A DNA stretch of 64,000 nucleotides from PALSA-188 sp963720075 (lineage in GTDB: Bacteria; Acidobacteriota; Terriglobia; Terriglobales; Acidobacteriaceae): the NCBI GenBank assembly GCA_963720075.1, contig CAVREG010000007.1, positions 62,001 to 126,000 of the forward strand, given 5' to 3'. Positions 35,700-44,756 of this stretch are shown piece after piece. Within the stretch, counting starts at the first letter, position 1. Every line of letters begins with the position of its first letter. The position numbers were made by a program, and so were the translations under genes. The notes beneath the pieces are model-generated. The model was not told the origin of the DNA. It was given only the letters and a program-made list of their open reading frames with translations, and did no database searches.

Positions 35700-37294
35700 T
35701 CTTGATCTGCCTTCTTGAGGAATGGGAGGCGCATAAATAGCGCCACTATAGAAATTATCGCACACAGATAGGCAAGCCAATCTCCGTGACGCGTATAGAA
35801 AGTGGTTGCGTTCGACGAAGCGTATGGCGCTTGCAGAGCGGTTCGAGTTTTGCGTGGCACCGTGGCGACAACTCGTCCGTAGGGATCAATCGAAGCGGTG
35901 ACTCCAGTATTGGTATCCCGCAAGAGCCAGCGTTGATTTTCGATTGCGCGCATTCGCGCTTGTTTCAAATGCTGAGCGTACGCGCCGCTGTCTCCGTACC
36001 ATCCATCGTTCGAGATGTTTACGAATACTTGAGCTCCGTTGTTGGCAAGCTGACGGATTTCATCGGGGAATATGGATTCATAGCAGATAAAAACGCCCAG
36101 TTTGCTGCCACCTGCGTCCAGCGGTTCGCGTGATTTACCTGACGAAAAATCGCCGACTTCTTTGGTTAGTCCTCCAGCAAAAGAAAAGATGTTCTTAAAG
36201 GGAACATATTCGCCGAAGGGCACGAGATGAATCTTGTCGTATCGGCGAACGAACTCTCCATCGGGGTTCACGAGGGCCGCTGAGTTGTACAACTGCGTTG
36301 GCGCGGAAGTGAGAGGATTGGCGTTCTTGATTCCAATGCTTCCCGCCAAAATCCATGCGTGAGTTTCGCGTGCCAGTTGACCTAGGGCGTCGCGAAAAGC
36401 TGGGTCAGTAGTATAGAAAGGCGCGGGATTTTCCGGCCAGACAATTACGTCCGATTTCGAGGGGACGTATAGGGGTATAGGGGTTTTGCTTAATGCTGCT
36501 AAGTCATGAAGCGTGGAATCGAAGTATTCTTTTGTCCAGTCAGCGCCTTCTAACACGGGAATATTTGGCTGTACCAGCGTTGCAACGCGGTCTGCCGGAA
36601 ACGGCGGCGCGGGGATCAGGCGTCCAGCTTGTAAAATGAGGACCGCGAACACCGCAGCCAACAGTAGTGTCCTACGCTTTTCGCGACGCACCAGGAAACT
36701 GGCTGCAAACGCTGCATTCACGATCATGATTTCCAGCGACAGGCCGTAAACGCCAGTCACGGTCGCAAAGCGCGCCAGAGGAATGTTGTCAACCTGCGCG
36801 ATGCCTAGGAGGTCCCAGGGGAATCCGGTGATACGGGTACGCGCGAGTTCGACAGCGACCCACACGACCGGCGAGAGCAACAACGCACGCGGAGTGAACG
36901 ATCCCTTGCCGGCGAGCAGGCTCATCAGCAGCCCGAACAGACCGTGATAAAGGCCGAGATACAGGCAGAACAAAATGAGAATTCCGAGAGCCGCCGGGGC
37001 GTTCACGCCTCCGTACTGGCGCATGGTGCTGTAGATCCAATAGCAGCTTCCTGCGTACCACAAGATGCCGCAGATGTACCCCATGACAAATCCTTGCAGG
37101 GGCGTGGCAGGAAGCAGTTTGATGCCTTCAGTGAGCTGTAATGTGTCGGGCTTACGCGCGCGGGAGAGCGCTATTAGCAAGGGCGCAACGGCTAACCAGC
37201 AGAGCACGTACAGATTCGCGAGAGGAAAAATTATGATTTGCAGGATTGCGGACAGAAGAACCAGAAGCCACGCGCTTTTATGGATGCGAAACAC
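35696..37294 (-). CDS. lnt: Apolipoprotein N-acyltransferase
   Basis: A 532-residue inner-membrane enzyme that adds the third acyl chain to lipoproteins. About six to seven N-terminal transmembrane segments precede a periplasmic nitrilase domain. The triad is visible: Glu in WPENPAPF, Lys in YDKIHLVPFGEYVPF and Cys in GVFICYESIFP. A final transmembrane segment closes the protein. Translation starts at a GTG (37294). The stop overlaps the prfB start. It matches the presence of lipoproteins such as the BIG2 protein at 3066. Confidence 0.95.
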   Translation of the reverse strand: MFRIHKSAWLLVLLSAILQIIIFPLANLYVLCWLAVAPLLIALSRARKPDTLQLTEGIKLLPATPLQGFVMGYICGILWYAGSCYWIYSTMRQYGGVNAPAALGILILFCLYLGLYHGLFGLLMSLLAGKGSFTPRALLLSPVVWVAVELARTRITGFPWDLLGIAQVDNIPLARFATVTGVYGLSLEIMIVNAAFAASFLVRREKRRTLLLAAVFAVLILQAGRLIPAPPFPADRVATLVQPNIPVLEGADWTKEYFDSTLHDLAALSKTPIPLYVPSKSDVIVWPENPAPFYTTDPAFRDALGQLARETHAWILAGSIGIKNANPLTSAPTQLYNSAALVNPDGEFVRRYDKIHLVPFGEYVPFKNIFSFAGGLTKEVGDFSSGKSREPLDAGGSKLGVFICYESIFPDEIRQLANNGAQVFVNISNDGWYGDSGAYAQHLKQARMRAIENQRWLLRDTNTGVTASIDPYGRVVATVPRKTRTALQAPYASSNATTFYTRHGDWLAYLCAIISIVALFMRLPFLKKADQE

Positions 37295-37387
37295 TTTGAG
37301 AGGATAACAAACCGGGTCGCATGTGTATCTGATTGGACTGTCGCGATGGGTGACGCGGTCTCAGGAGGGGAAGTGCAGCGGAGAACT

Positions 37388-37438
37388 GGCGAGCTTTTGC
37401 TCGCCTACCCAGACGTAATGGACGTCTGGGTCTACGCG
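37388..37438. repeat. Two-hairpin palindromic repeat, copy D
   Basis: GGCGAGC-TTTT-GCTCGCC (37388-37405) is followed by a perfect 10-bp hairpin ACCCAGACGT-AATGG-ACGTCTGGGT (37407-37431) and CTACGCG. It lies between lnt and the MobB-like gene, just before the end of the latter. Confidence 0.85.
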
Positions 37439-37447
37439 AAAATCGTC

Positions 37448-38080
37448 CTACGCGAGTTCAGCCGCTGCTATCCTTGACGTGATTTTGGCTTTTACGAATT
37501 CCACGATTTCTGGCGTGACGTACGCTGGGGGCTTGATGCGGAAGATTGCACAATCCTTTACCGGCCTTAGCGAAATACCATTCCATGCGGAGTGTTTCTC
37601 GTTGCCATGCTGGTGCAGAATAACCGCATCCGCACGGTCCAGAAATTCTTGTGCGGACTGCTTAAAATCTTCGGTTGCGGGATCGAGTACCGTAATGTAA
37701 ACATCCGGGCGGATGAATTTCAAAATGCTATTCGACTCCAGGATCACATTTTGAGATTCGGCCAGCCTGCGACGGATTGTGGGCATGGCTTCGGCCAATC
37801 GTCCCTGCTCAGTTCGCACCCACCATACCCGCGCAGCACCCGCGAGCAGGAATCGTGACGTGTCCGATTTTCCAGTGCGATCTTTTTCCTCTGAGATTGC
37901 CCAAGTGTGATCGTCGGTTGCGCAATGGCAGGTCTTTCCGTCTTTCGAGCAAACTCCATGTCCATACTGCGTAATTTTTATCGCAGTCCAGGCAAACTCT
38001 GGCAGGGCCGCAATCAACCCGGCCACGACGCTGGTCTTGCCCACGTTGCGCGAATGCCCTCCGATAACAACGATTGCCAT
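37448..38080 (-). CDS. MobB-like P-loop NTPase
   Basis: A 210-residue protein starting with a Walker A motif, GGHSRNVGKTS, the form seen in MobB (molybdopterin-guanine dinucleotide synthesis) and related deviant P-loop proteins. An SNSI segment, where Walker B is expected in such proteins, follows near residue 115, and HQHGN near residue 157. Four cysteines and histidines cluster in GHGVCSKDGKTCHCATDDH and may bind a metal. Its ATG overlaps the lpxD stop by one base (TAATG), so the pair is translationally coupled, an unusual partnership. A Moco enzyme is encoded at 58.2 kb, which makes a cofactor role plausible but unproven. Confidence 0.65.
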   Translation of the reverse strand: MAIVVIGGHSRNVGKTSVVAGLIAALPEFAWTAIKITQYGHGVCSKDGKTCHCATDDHTWAISEEKDRTGKSDTSRFLLAGAARVWWVRTEQGRLAEAMPTIRRRLAESQNVILESNSILKFIRPDVYITVLDPATEDFKQSAQEFLDRADAVILHQHGNEKHSAWNGISLRPVKDCAIFRIKPPAYVTPEIVEFVKAKITSRIAAAELA

Positions 38081-39069
38081 TATTCCTTCTTTGCCAGACG
38101 CTCAAGTACCGCCAATTGTTTCAGATACTCTCGCACCGGCCGCGCGGGAGTTCCCCAAAACGCAATTCCCTTTCCTCGAAGCACTTTGTTGGGCAGGACG
38201 CCGCCTTGCCCCCCGAGCATCACTCCTTCTTCGATGCGGGCATGTTCGCCAATGCCTACCTGGCCGCCGAGGACGACATTGTTTTCGATGGTGATGCTGC
38301 CGGAAAGGCCGGTCTGGGCGGCGATTACAACATCTTCGCCAATCTGGCAGTTGTGCCCGATATGGACAAGGTTGTCTATCTTTGTGCCGCGCCCGATGCG
38401 AGTTGTATCCAAGGCGCCTCGATCAATTGTAGAGTTGGCGCCGATCTCGACGTCGTCTTCAATTTCCAGGCGGCCGACTTGCGGGAATTTCTCATAGTGG
38501 CCGGTGGATTCGTCTCGAACGTAGCCGAAGCCATCGCTGCCCAAGACCGCACCAGCGTGGATGATCACTCGGTTGCCAATCTGAACTCCGGGATAAATGC
38601 TGGCATTTGGATATAGCAAACATTCCCGTCCGATTGTTACATTCTCGCCGATGACGCACCCTGCACCGACAAAAGTTCTATCGCCGATCTCAGCGTGTTC
38701 TTCGATGACGGCGCGAGGCCCGACGGTCACGCTCTGTGCCAACCGCGCGGATGAGTGAACCACGGCAGTGGAATGAATCCCGGACGGTTGCCTGGTCTTG
38801 CCGCGCAGCAGTTTGGCGGCGTGTGCAAATGCAAGACGAGGTTGTTTTGTGATCAGAAGCGGCTTGGAATACGGTTTCGCCCCGGCAAAGCTGCCTGCAA
38901 TCACGGCGGAAGCTTTTGATTGCAGAGCTAGCTGAAGATTTTTTTCGTCCTCGACAAAAACCAAATCGCCCGCCGACGCCGATCGAATGCTCGAAATGTT
39001 ACTTATCTCAACCGTTTCATCGCCAGCGACCTGCGCCCCGACCGAATCGGCAATCGCTCTTAGCTTCAT
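38080..39069 (-). CDS. lpxD: UDP-3-O-(3-hydroxyacyl)glucosamine N-acyltransferase
   Basis: A 329-residue lipid A biosynthesis enzyme. An N-terminal uridine-binding domain (to about residue 100) precedes a left-handed beta-helix of hexapeptide repeats. The catalytic histidine region LVHIGHNCQIGEDVVIAAQTGLSGS is intact, as is the GSDGFGYVRD loop. A C-terminal helix ends in AVLERLAKKE. AGGTG precedes the ATG at 39069. Other lipid A genes (lpxA, lpxC, fabZ) are not adjacent, though an LpxL-type acyltransferase lies 440 bases away. Confidence 0.96.
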   Translation of the reverse strand: MKLRAIADSVGAQVAGDETVEISNISSIRSASAGDLVFVEDEKNLQLALQSKASAVIAGSFAGAKPYSKPLLITKQPRLAFAHAAKLLRGKTRQPSGIHSTAVVHSSARLAQSVTVGPRAVIEEHAEIGDRTFVGAGCVIGENVTIGRECLLYPNASIYPGVQIGNRVIIHAGAVLGSDGFGYVRDESTGHYEKFPQVGRLEIEDDVEIGANSTIDRGALDTTRIGRGTKIDNLVHIGHNCQIGEDVVIAAQTGLSGSITIENNVVLGGQVGIGEHARIEEGVMLGGQGGVLPNKVLRGKGIAFWGTPARPVREYLKQLAVLERLAKKE

Positions 39070-39145
39070 TGCACCTTTTTATACGTTTGCGCAGGGAAAG
39101 AAAAGCAAGGGACTAGAATGTTGACAGGAACCTCATCCCGCCGCC

Positions 39146-39289
39146 ATGGAAAAGAAAATATTCTGGATCGTATTTACGCTTTTAGGATTGCTGGCGGATT
39201 TCACGCTGCCGCTCTGGTGGGCCTTGGGAGCCACGATCCCAATTGTCTATGTGAGCTGGTGGGTGGCGTATAAGAGCGACTGGTTTTGA
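39146..39289 (+). CDS. 47-residue membrane protein
   Basis: A short plus-strand frame encoding MEKKIFWIVFTLLGLLADF, then TLPLWWALGATIPIVYVSWWVAYKSDWF. One long or two short membrane-spanning segments rich in Trp are followed by a charged end, a normal layout for a small membrane protein. No close ribosome binding site is seen, so confidence is moderate. It lies in the gap between lpxD and the acyltransferase, divergent from lpxD. Confidence 0.55.
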   Translation: MEKKIFWIVFTLLGLLADFTLPLWWALGATIPIVYVSWWVAYKSDWF

Positions 39290-39344
39290 GCCGGGTTTCC
39301 GGATGAGTCGCCGACTAAGTCGAAATCCATATTCCTACGGCCGC

Positions 39345-39424
39345 TTGAAAGGGCGCACGCGCCTTCAGGCGCGCGGTAAGACTTCGATCTCAATAACGGC
39401 GAGGCTGAAGCCCCGCCCCTTCAA
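39345..39424. repeat. Imperfect inverted repeat enclosing smaller hairpins
   Basis: TTGAAAGGGCG (39345-39355) is the near-perfect inverse of CGCCCCTTCAA (39414-39424), one mismatch. Inside lies GCGCC-TTCA-GGCGC and GAGGCTGAAGCCCC. It is intergenic and lacks coding potential; it may belong to another dispersed repeat class. Confidence 0.6.
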
Positions 39425-39508
39425 AACGATTCCCAACGATTGAGAGTTTTCCCCAGCGTGAGCCACGCACTCTCAAATCTTGATATGCGTTTCCCGCCAT
39501 CTAACCGC

Positions 39509-40408
39509 TCAATACGGCCCCGGCTGCCCTTCCGGCCGCGTCTTCCATCTCCGATGCACCCATAGCCACTGATCGGGATAGCGCCGCACGTAGTCTTCGA
39601 TAATCTTCGTGAACAATGCCGTGTTCGCAACAATGTCTGAATCATCGTTCCCGGTGCGAATTAACTTCGCGGCGGGATCGAAGCGGAGATGATATTTTCG
39701 CAAAACTGGGTCCCAAAGGGTGAATCCGGGGACGACAGCCGCGTCCGTGCGCAACGCGATGCGCGCCAACCCGCTCGCCGTGCATGCGGGAATCCCAAAA
39801 AAATCCACAAAGACACCTTGCGGCGGAGTCATGTTGGTGTCCATAAGAATGCCGACAGTTTCTCCCGCCTTCATTGCCGACAGCAAGCCACGAATGAAAT
39901 CGTCTTTGTCCACGGTGGAGTTGCCATGCATGGTGCGATAACGACGAGCCAGGCGATCAATGTAGATGTTGTCCAAAGATCGCATCACGATCTGAAGAGG
40001 ATGGCCATACAGCGAATGGGCGAATGCGGAAAGTTCCCACGCTCCGAGATGCGCCGTCAGGAAAAGCACGCCTTTGCCGCGAGCCAGGGCACGCTCGAAG
40101 TTCTCGAATCCGTCATAGATAACAACGTCGCGAACGTTCGCGGCAGTGTATTTCGGGAAAAGACAAAGCTCAGCCAGCTGGCGTCCGAGTGATGTGAATG
40201 TGCCTCTCAGAATTGCGCGGCGCTGGCGGCGGCTTTTCGCGGGGAAGGCGAGCTCAAGATTCCGCATGCCGACCCAGCGCAGGCGCGGATGCAGCAGGTA
40301 AACCATCCACGCTAGGGAAATACCGGCGCCCCGCGCCAACGGACGAGGCAGCACTCCGATGGTCTTGACGATTAACCAGACCAGCGCGTACTCGAGTCGC
40401 TGACGCAT
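39509..40408 (-). CDS. LpxL/HtrB-type lysophospholipid acyltransferase
   Basis: A 299-residue membrane-associated acyltransferase that adds secondary acyl chains to lipid A or a related lipid. The catalytic H(x)4E motif is HLGAWE. MRNLELAFP and the GVFVDFFGIPA segment are typical of the LpxL/LpxM family. An N-terminal hydrophobic segment anchors the enzyme. It lies near lpxD. Specificity (lauroyl, myristoyl or other) cannot be read from sequence. Confidence 0.9.
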   Translation of the reverse strand: MRQRLEYALVWLIVKTIGVLPRPLARGAGISLAWMVYLLHPRLRWVGMRNLELAFPAKSRRQRRAILRGTFTSLGRQLAELCLFPKYTAANVRDVVIYDGFENFERALARGKGVLFLTAHLGAWELSAFAHSLYGHPLQIVMRSLDNIYIDRLARRYRTMHGNSTVDKDDFIRGLLSAMKAGETVGILMDTNMTPPQGVFVDFFGIPACTASGLARIALRTDAAVVPGFTLWDPVLRKYHLRFDPAAKLIRTGNDDSDIVANTALFTKIIEDYVRRYPDQWLWVHRRWKTRPEGQPGPY

Positions 40409-40505
40409 TTCCCGGGGAATGGCGAAGGATCGGAACGAATCCCTCGCCAGAACGAAACTGAACTTCAGCGCTTATTGTAGTCAGGTTGTCCGAAAGAACC
40501 GCGTC

Positions 40506-41192
40506 TTACCTGCTCGCATTCTTCGCCCACTTGGCCAAGGTCTGCAAAAACGGATAAGCCCCCGCAGGCGCTTCCGAAGTTTCGAGAGACGTTCGGAAGG
40601 GAATTACTCGCCCATAAAATTCTCTGGTGCTGTCGCGATCCTGCTTGATCACCGCGCCATTTAATTCCAAGCCAGCGAACACGCCGCGGGCGCGCGAATA
40701 GCTGAGCACTTGAGCGCGCATCTTCCAATCTGTATCGGCTGCAGCGTGACGTCCCACGGGTCCGGCGGCGACGCTTGCATCCGCTCCAAGTTTGAATTTA
40801 CTGGCGAGCAAATTATTCATGCCCTGCTGATTCATGATCAGCATCACCAAATCAACGGCCTGACCTCCGATTTGCAGACCGAAGCTGCCGCCTTGAATGC
40901 TGAAGAATGCCGGTTCGCTCCACCCAGTGTGAGTGCGGCAACTGGCGACGCCCTTGCCGTAGCGCGCTCCGACCACAAATCCCGCTTTGAGCATGGAAGG
41001 CACAACCGCTACACATTCGGCATTGCCCAAAACTTCGTCTGGGATGCCACTATCCGGCGTACCCTGGATTTCATCCAGCACCGCAGCGGCGGCCTTGATC
41101 CGGTCAGTTGCTTTATTCTGGTCATCCTCATCCGCGGCGAAAGCGGCGGCAGTAAGACAGAACACGATACATACAATCAGAACTCTTTTCAT
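40506..41192 (-). CDS. Exported SYLF/Ysc84-type lipid-binding protein
   Basis: The ATG at 41192 has GAGGAG just upstream and starts a signal peptide (MKRVLIVCIVFCLTAAAFA); the frame is open 14 codons earlier. The 228-residue protein has the SYLF domain: GIPDEVLGNAECVAVVPS, then YGKGVASCRT, GGSFGLQIGGQAVDLVMLIM and FKLGADASVAAGPVGR, ending ARGVFAGLELNGAVI. SYLF domains bind phosphoinositide-type lipids in eukaryotes; bacterial roles are unknown. A paralog is at 62820-63512. Confidence 0.9.
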   Translation of the reverse strand: MKRVLIVCIVFCLTAAAFAADEDDQNKATDRIKAAAAVLDEIQGTPDSGIPDEVLGNAECVAVVPSMLKAGFVVGARYGKGVASCRTHTGWSEPAFFSIQGGSFGLQIGGQAVDLVMLIMNQQGMNNLLASKFKLGADASVAAGPVGRHAAADTDWKMRAQVLSYSRARGVFAGLELNGAVIKQDRDSTREFYGRVIPFRTSLETSEAPAGAYPFLQTLAKWAKNASR

Positions 41193-41599
41193 TGCTCCTC
41201 TTTTCGTGGGGTTCCAATAGCAAATCGAACGCACAGTTCCTATCAGAAAGTCGGCGCTCTGATTTTAAAGGATTAACCCGTGGAAAACCGGAGAGTTGTT
41301 GCGGAAGAAGAAGATATGTTGCCTAGTTAGGCACTTCAAAAAAATCGGGGCCAGAAATGGCGACCCTAAATCTCCATTCCCAACCCCGTCTCCCAGGTTC
41401 TGTGGTAGGTGAATGGAGTATGTGGGACGGCTGAAACTCGAACAAGATTACCGAGGGGAATGTCCAAAAGTAACGTGCGCCGTGGCGGGCAGTCGGAGCG
41501 AAATATCCAGCAAAGTTGTTTTCTAAGCGCGTGATGGGGATGAAGTCGATCTCGCGCAGGAGAGAAGCGCGGCAAGCTGCACAAACTTCTTACCGCGAT
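41193..41599. other. Intergenic region
   Basis: About 400 bases between two minus-strand genes. No convincing gene or RNA is seen; the 72-codon open frame on the minus strand has no start signal or recognisable protein. The end nearest 41193 should hold the SYLF gene promoter. Confidence 0.45.
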
Positions 41600-42274
41600 C
41601 TATTTCGCGGTGACTAACGAGTGCGTGATCGCATGTACCGATAACGCGATACGGTTCTGCACTCCCACTTTGCGCATCAATTTTGCAACGTGGGCCTTTA
41701 CCGTTCGCTCTTCGATGCCAAGGGCTGAACCGATTTCTTTGTTTGACCGCCCAGCTACCAGCATTTCCAGCACTTCTTTTTCGCGGTCCGTAAAAGTCAC
41801 GCGGCCCGCGGGGAAAATGCGTCCCGGCGAAGTGCTGACCCGCTCAATGAACATCGAAAGTACACGGCGAGGCGCCCATACCGAGCCTTGATTCACAATC
41901 CTGATGGCTTGTACGAATTCCGTGGGCGACGCGGCCTCGTCCACGTATCCTTTCGCGCCCGCAGCGATGGCTTTTAGAATGGTTTCTTCGTCTATTCCAG
42001 AGCCGGTCACGATTATGCGCAAGTCGGGACGAGCCGCTTTGAGGCCGGCCATTAAATCAAAAAGGTTCTGGCCATTGCGATTTCCCAGCAGAATCAGGTC
42101 AATTCCCTGCAATCCGCTGATCTCGGAAATAGACGCCGAAATAAGCTCGAAATCGGGCTCGGAATCAAATAACGCCCGAAATCCTACAAAGCGCAGCGGA
42201 TCACTCTCAACTACCGCCAGCCGGATAAGCGGCTTCTTTATTAGCGCGGTTTTCACAGCAGTCGCAGCTTTCAT
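41600..42274 (-). CDS. NarL/LuxR-type regulator with degenerate receiver domain
   Basis: A 224-residue two-domain regulator. The receiver-like N-terminal domain ends near residue 130. The expected phosphoacceptor strand reads IDLILLGNRNGQ, with Gly-Asn where an Asp normally stands, so phosphorylation is doubtful. The C-terminal helix-turn-helix reads FTDREKEVLEMLVAGRSNKEIGSALGIEERTVKAHVAKLMRKVGVQNR, a canonical GerE/LuxR domain. AGGA lies just before the ATG. No sensor kinase is adjacent. It may respond to a ligand or protein rather than a kinase. Confidence 0.9.
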   Translation of the reverse strand: MKAATAVKTALIKKPLIRLAVVESDPLRFVGFRALFDSEPDFELISASISEISGLQGIDLILLGNRNGQNLFDLMAGLKAARPDLRIIVTGSGIDEETILKAIAAGAKGYVDEAASPTEFVQAIRIVNQGSVWAPRRVLSMFIERVSTSPGRIFPAGRVTFTDREKEVLEMLVAGRSNKEIGSALGIEERTVKAHVAKLMRKVGVQNRIALSVHAITHSLVTAK

Positions 42275-42397
42275 AGCCGTCCTATCGAGGTCGAATACGG
42301 TTAGGTTAGCCGCATTCCCTCGATATGCAAAGCTAAGTAAGCAGTGCCGAATTACGGGGGTAACATGATATGCATCTAATTGAAACCAGGAGAAATG

Positions 42398-42820
42398 ATG
42401 AAAGCATCGTTTAGCGGGAAAATCACGGTCGCATTACTGTTTGTGGGCCTCATGGCTGCGGCTCAAACGCCCTACCAGCCAAAATTTCGCGGCGATCCGG
42501 CACGGTCCGATTCGGAAGCCAATGCTCTGGGATACATGCGCACACTGATCCGCGCCGAAAATCAGTATCAAAGGAAAAATGGTAAATATGCCACGTCCCT
42601 CACTCAGCTCGTACACACTGGGACCTTCACCCGCCGCATGACCCAGACCGATCGTGGCGACTACACGGTCGGCTTTCGTCCACGGAAAGATGGATATCAG
42701 CTGGCGCTGACTCCGAAACAGCTAGACGCCCAGCATCGGTCCTTCTATGCCGCCGAAGACGGCGTCATGCACGCGGATGAGGAAAAGGCGGCGACCGAAG
42801 ATTCTCCGACAGTTAAGTGA
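42398..42820 (+). CDS. Exported pilin-like protein of unknown function
   Basis: A 140-residue protein starting at the second of two adjacent ATGs, which gives AGGAG a spacing of five bases; a signal peptide MKASFSGKITVALLFVGLMAAA follows. The mature part starts with a helix containing ANALGYMRTLIRAENQYQRKNGKYATSLTQLV, resembling the N-terminal portion of type IV pilin-like or secretion pseudopilin-like proteins that follow their membrane helix. The C-terminus is acidic. No pilus genes are adjacent. Function unknown. Confidence 0.7.
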   Translation: MKASFSGKITVALLFVGLMAAAQTPYQPKFRGDPARSDSEANALGYMRTLIRAENQYQRKNGKYATSLTQLVHTGTFTRRMTQTDRGDYTVGFRPRKDGYQLALTPKQLDAQHRSFYAAEDGVMHADEEKAATEDSPTVK

Positions 42821-42912
42821 GGGAGTCGTTCCATGCAGCCTTACCAACTGAGGCGCTTTGAATTTTGCGCCGGGAAGTTTGAATCTGCTAGTCCCGCTAC
42901 AATACTGACGCT

Positions 42913-43326
42913 ATGGCGTCGCTTCCGCTTTCCGATCCCGTCACTGAGCTCCTAAAGAAGTCAAAGACGATCGCAGTCGTGGGGCTTTCCGATAACCCTC
43001 TTCGTCCCAGCCACGGCGTTTCCGCGTACATGCAGATGCACGGATATCGCATCATTCCGGTAAATCCGCAAATTAGCGGGGCCTTGGGCGAGAAGTCTTA
43101 TTCATCGCTTCTGGAAGTTCCAGAGAAAATTGATATCGTGAACATTTTTCGTCGGCCCGAGTTTGTGGAGGAAATTGTGGATCAGGCGATTCAGTTAAAA
43201 GTCCCTGCCATTTGGATGCAAGAGCAGGTCGTCCATGAAAAGGCCGCGGTAAAGGCACGGAAGGCCGGAATTTTCGTGGTAATGGATCAGTGCGTTCTCA
43301 AGGAGCACAGAGCGCGATTTCGCTGA
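42913..43326 (+). CDS. CoA-binding protein (YccU family)
   Basis: A 137-residue Rossmann-fold protein. TIAVVGLSDNPLRPSHGVSAYMQMHGYRIIPVNPQI is the CoA-binding domain pattern with the conserved VGxSxxxxRPS. IWMQEQVVHEKAAVKARKAGIFVVMDQC closes the domain, like YccU/YdjR-type proteins that bind CoA or an acyl-CoA. No catalytic partner domain is present, so its job is unclear. It is convergent with rarA. Confidence 0.9.
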   Translation: MASLPLSDPVTELLKKSKTIAVVGLSDNPLRPSHGVSAYMQMHGYRIIPVNPQISGALGEKSYSSLLEVPEKIDIVNIFRRPEFVEEIVDQAIQLKVPAIWMQEQVVHEKAAVKARKAGIFVVMDQCVLKEHRARFR

Positions 43327-43347
43327 TTGTGGCAAGACTTCAAAACG

Positions 43348-44712
43348 CTAACCTGGCGTTTCTTTGGCCACGGAGCCGCGCTTACTCTTGATGTCCTGCA
43401 AGCGTTCACGTATTCGCCTCTCAATCCCCTCGTTAGTGGGATGGTAATAAACCCGGTCGCGCAAATTATCCGGCAGACATTGCATGTCCGCGACTTTGGC
43501 GTCTAAATCGTGGGCGTATTGGTAGCCCTGTCCGTATCCCAGCCCCTTCATCAGTCCTGTGGGGGCATTTCTCAAGTGCAGCGGAACGGACTCGGCCGCG
43601 GTGCGTTCTACGTCTTCTTGTACCGCGGAATAGGCTGTGTATAGCGCATTTGACTTCGGCGCGACGGCAAGATAAACGACCGCCTGCGCCAGTGCTAGAT
43701 TGCCTTCGGGCATGCCGATAAAATCCACGGCATCGCGTGCAGCCATGCACAGCGCGAGAGCGTTGGGATCGGCGAGGCCAATGTCTTCCACCGCCATTCG
43801 TACAACGCGGCGCGCGATGTAGAGCGGATCTTCGCCAGCTTCCAACATGCGACCCAGCCAATAGAGAGAAGCGTCCGGATCGCTGTTGCGAACTGATTTA
43901 TGCAGGGCGGAAATCAAGTTGTAGTGTTCTTCGCCGCCTTTGTCGTAAAGCAGGACGCGTTTTTGGACGGCGTCCTGAACAATGTCGTTGGTGATTTCCG
44001 CGTCAACTTCTTTGTGGTCGTGTTCGCGCGCCAGGGTTGCGGCCACTTCGAGCACGTTGTACGCGCTGCGTGCATCGCCGCTGGAATAGGATGCGATCTT
44101 TGCCAGGACCACCTGCGAAGCACGCAACTTCAGTGCGCCCAAGCCGCGAGGCTCATCCTCGATGGCGCGCTTCAGCAACAAAGCAATCTGTTCTTCGGCA
44201 AGAGGCTTTAGAACGTAAACGCGACTTCTGGACAACAGCGCTGAAATAATTTCGAACGATGGATTCTCGGTGGTTGCTCCAATCAGCCGAATATTGCCTT
44301 TTTCTACGTGGGGAAGGAAGGCATCCTGCTGGGCTTTGTTGAAACGGTGGATTTCATCAATAAAAACGATGGTGCGAGTGCCGTACTGCCGCGCTCGCTC
44401 GGCGTCGGCCATGACCTGCTTAATTTCTTTGATTCCGGTCAGTACGGCGGAGAACTCAATGAACGTCGCCTTGGTCATATGCGCGATAATCTGCGCCAGC
44501 GTTGTTTTTCCGGTTCCCGGAGGTCCCCAGAAAATCAGCGAGCCAGTGTCGTCACGCTCAATTTGCGTTCGCAGCGGCTTGCCCGGCGCGACAAGATGTT
44601 CCTGCCCAACGAATTCGTCAAGCATGCGAGGACGCATCCGATCGGCGAGGGGACGGGTGCGGTCTGCCGCGTTGTCGCTGGCGGGAATGGCCTGAAACAA
44701 ACCCATGAGCAT
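43348..44712 (-). CDS. rarA: Replication-associated recombination protein A (MgsA/Mgs1-type AAA+ ATPase)
   Basis: A 454-residue AAA+ ATPase that acts at stalled replication forks. Motifs: LADRMRPRMLDEFVGQEHL, Walker A GPPGTGKTT, Walker B IVFIDEIHRFNKAQQDAFLPHVE, sensor GATTENPSF, and arginine finger LLSRSRVYVL. The C-terminal region has KSVRNSDPDASLYWLGRMLEAGEDPLYIARR and ends near ERIRERLQDIK. Start at the first or third codon (both Met) is possible. Confidence 0.95.
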   Translation of the reverse strand: MLMGLFQAIPASDNAADRTRPLADRMRPRMLDEFVGQEHLVAPGKPLRTQIERDDTGSLIFWGPPGTGKTTLAQIIAHMTKATFIEFSAVLTGIKEIKQVMADAERARQYGTRTIVFIDEIHRFNKAQQDAFLPHVEKGNIRLIGATTENPSFEIISALLSRSRVYVLKPLAEEQIALLLKRAIEDEPRGLGALKLRASQVVLAKIASYSSGDARSAYNVLEVAATLAREHDHKEVDAEITNDIVQDAVQKRVLLYDKGGEEHYNLISALHKSVRNSDPDASLYWLGRMLEAGEDPLYIARRVVRMAVEDIGLADPNALALCMAARDAVDFIGMPEGNLALAQAVVYLAVAPKSNALYTAYSAVQEDVERTAAESVPLHLRNAPTGLMKGLGYGQGYQYAHDLDAKVADMQCLPDNLRDRVYYHPTNEGIERRIRERLQDIKSKRGSVAKETPG

Positions 44713-44756
44713 TAGATGTTCAAACTAGAGTTAGTGGACTATTGTCTCGGACAACT

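Noticed and set aside
43327..43365. Hairpin AACGC...GCGTT between convergent genes as a terminator
   Set aside because: The stem is only five pairs and overlaps the end of rarA, too weak to claim.
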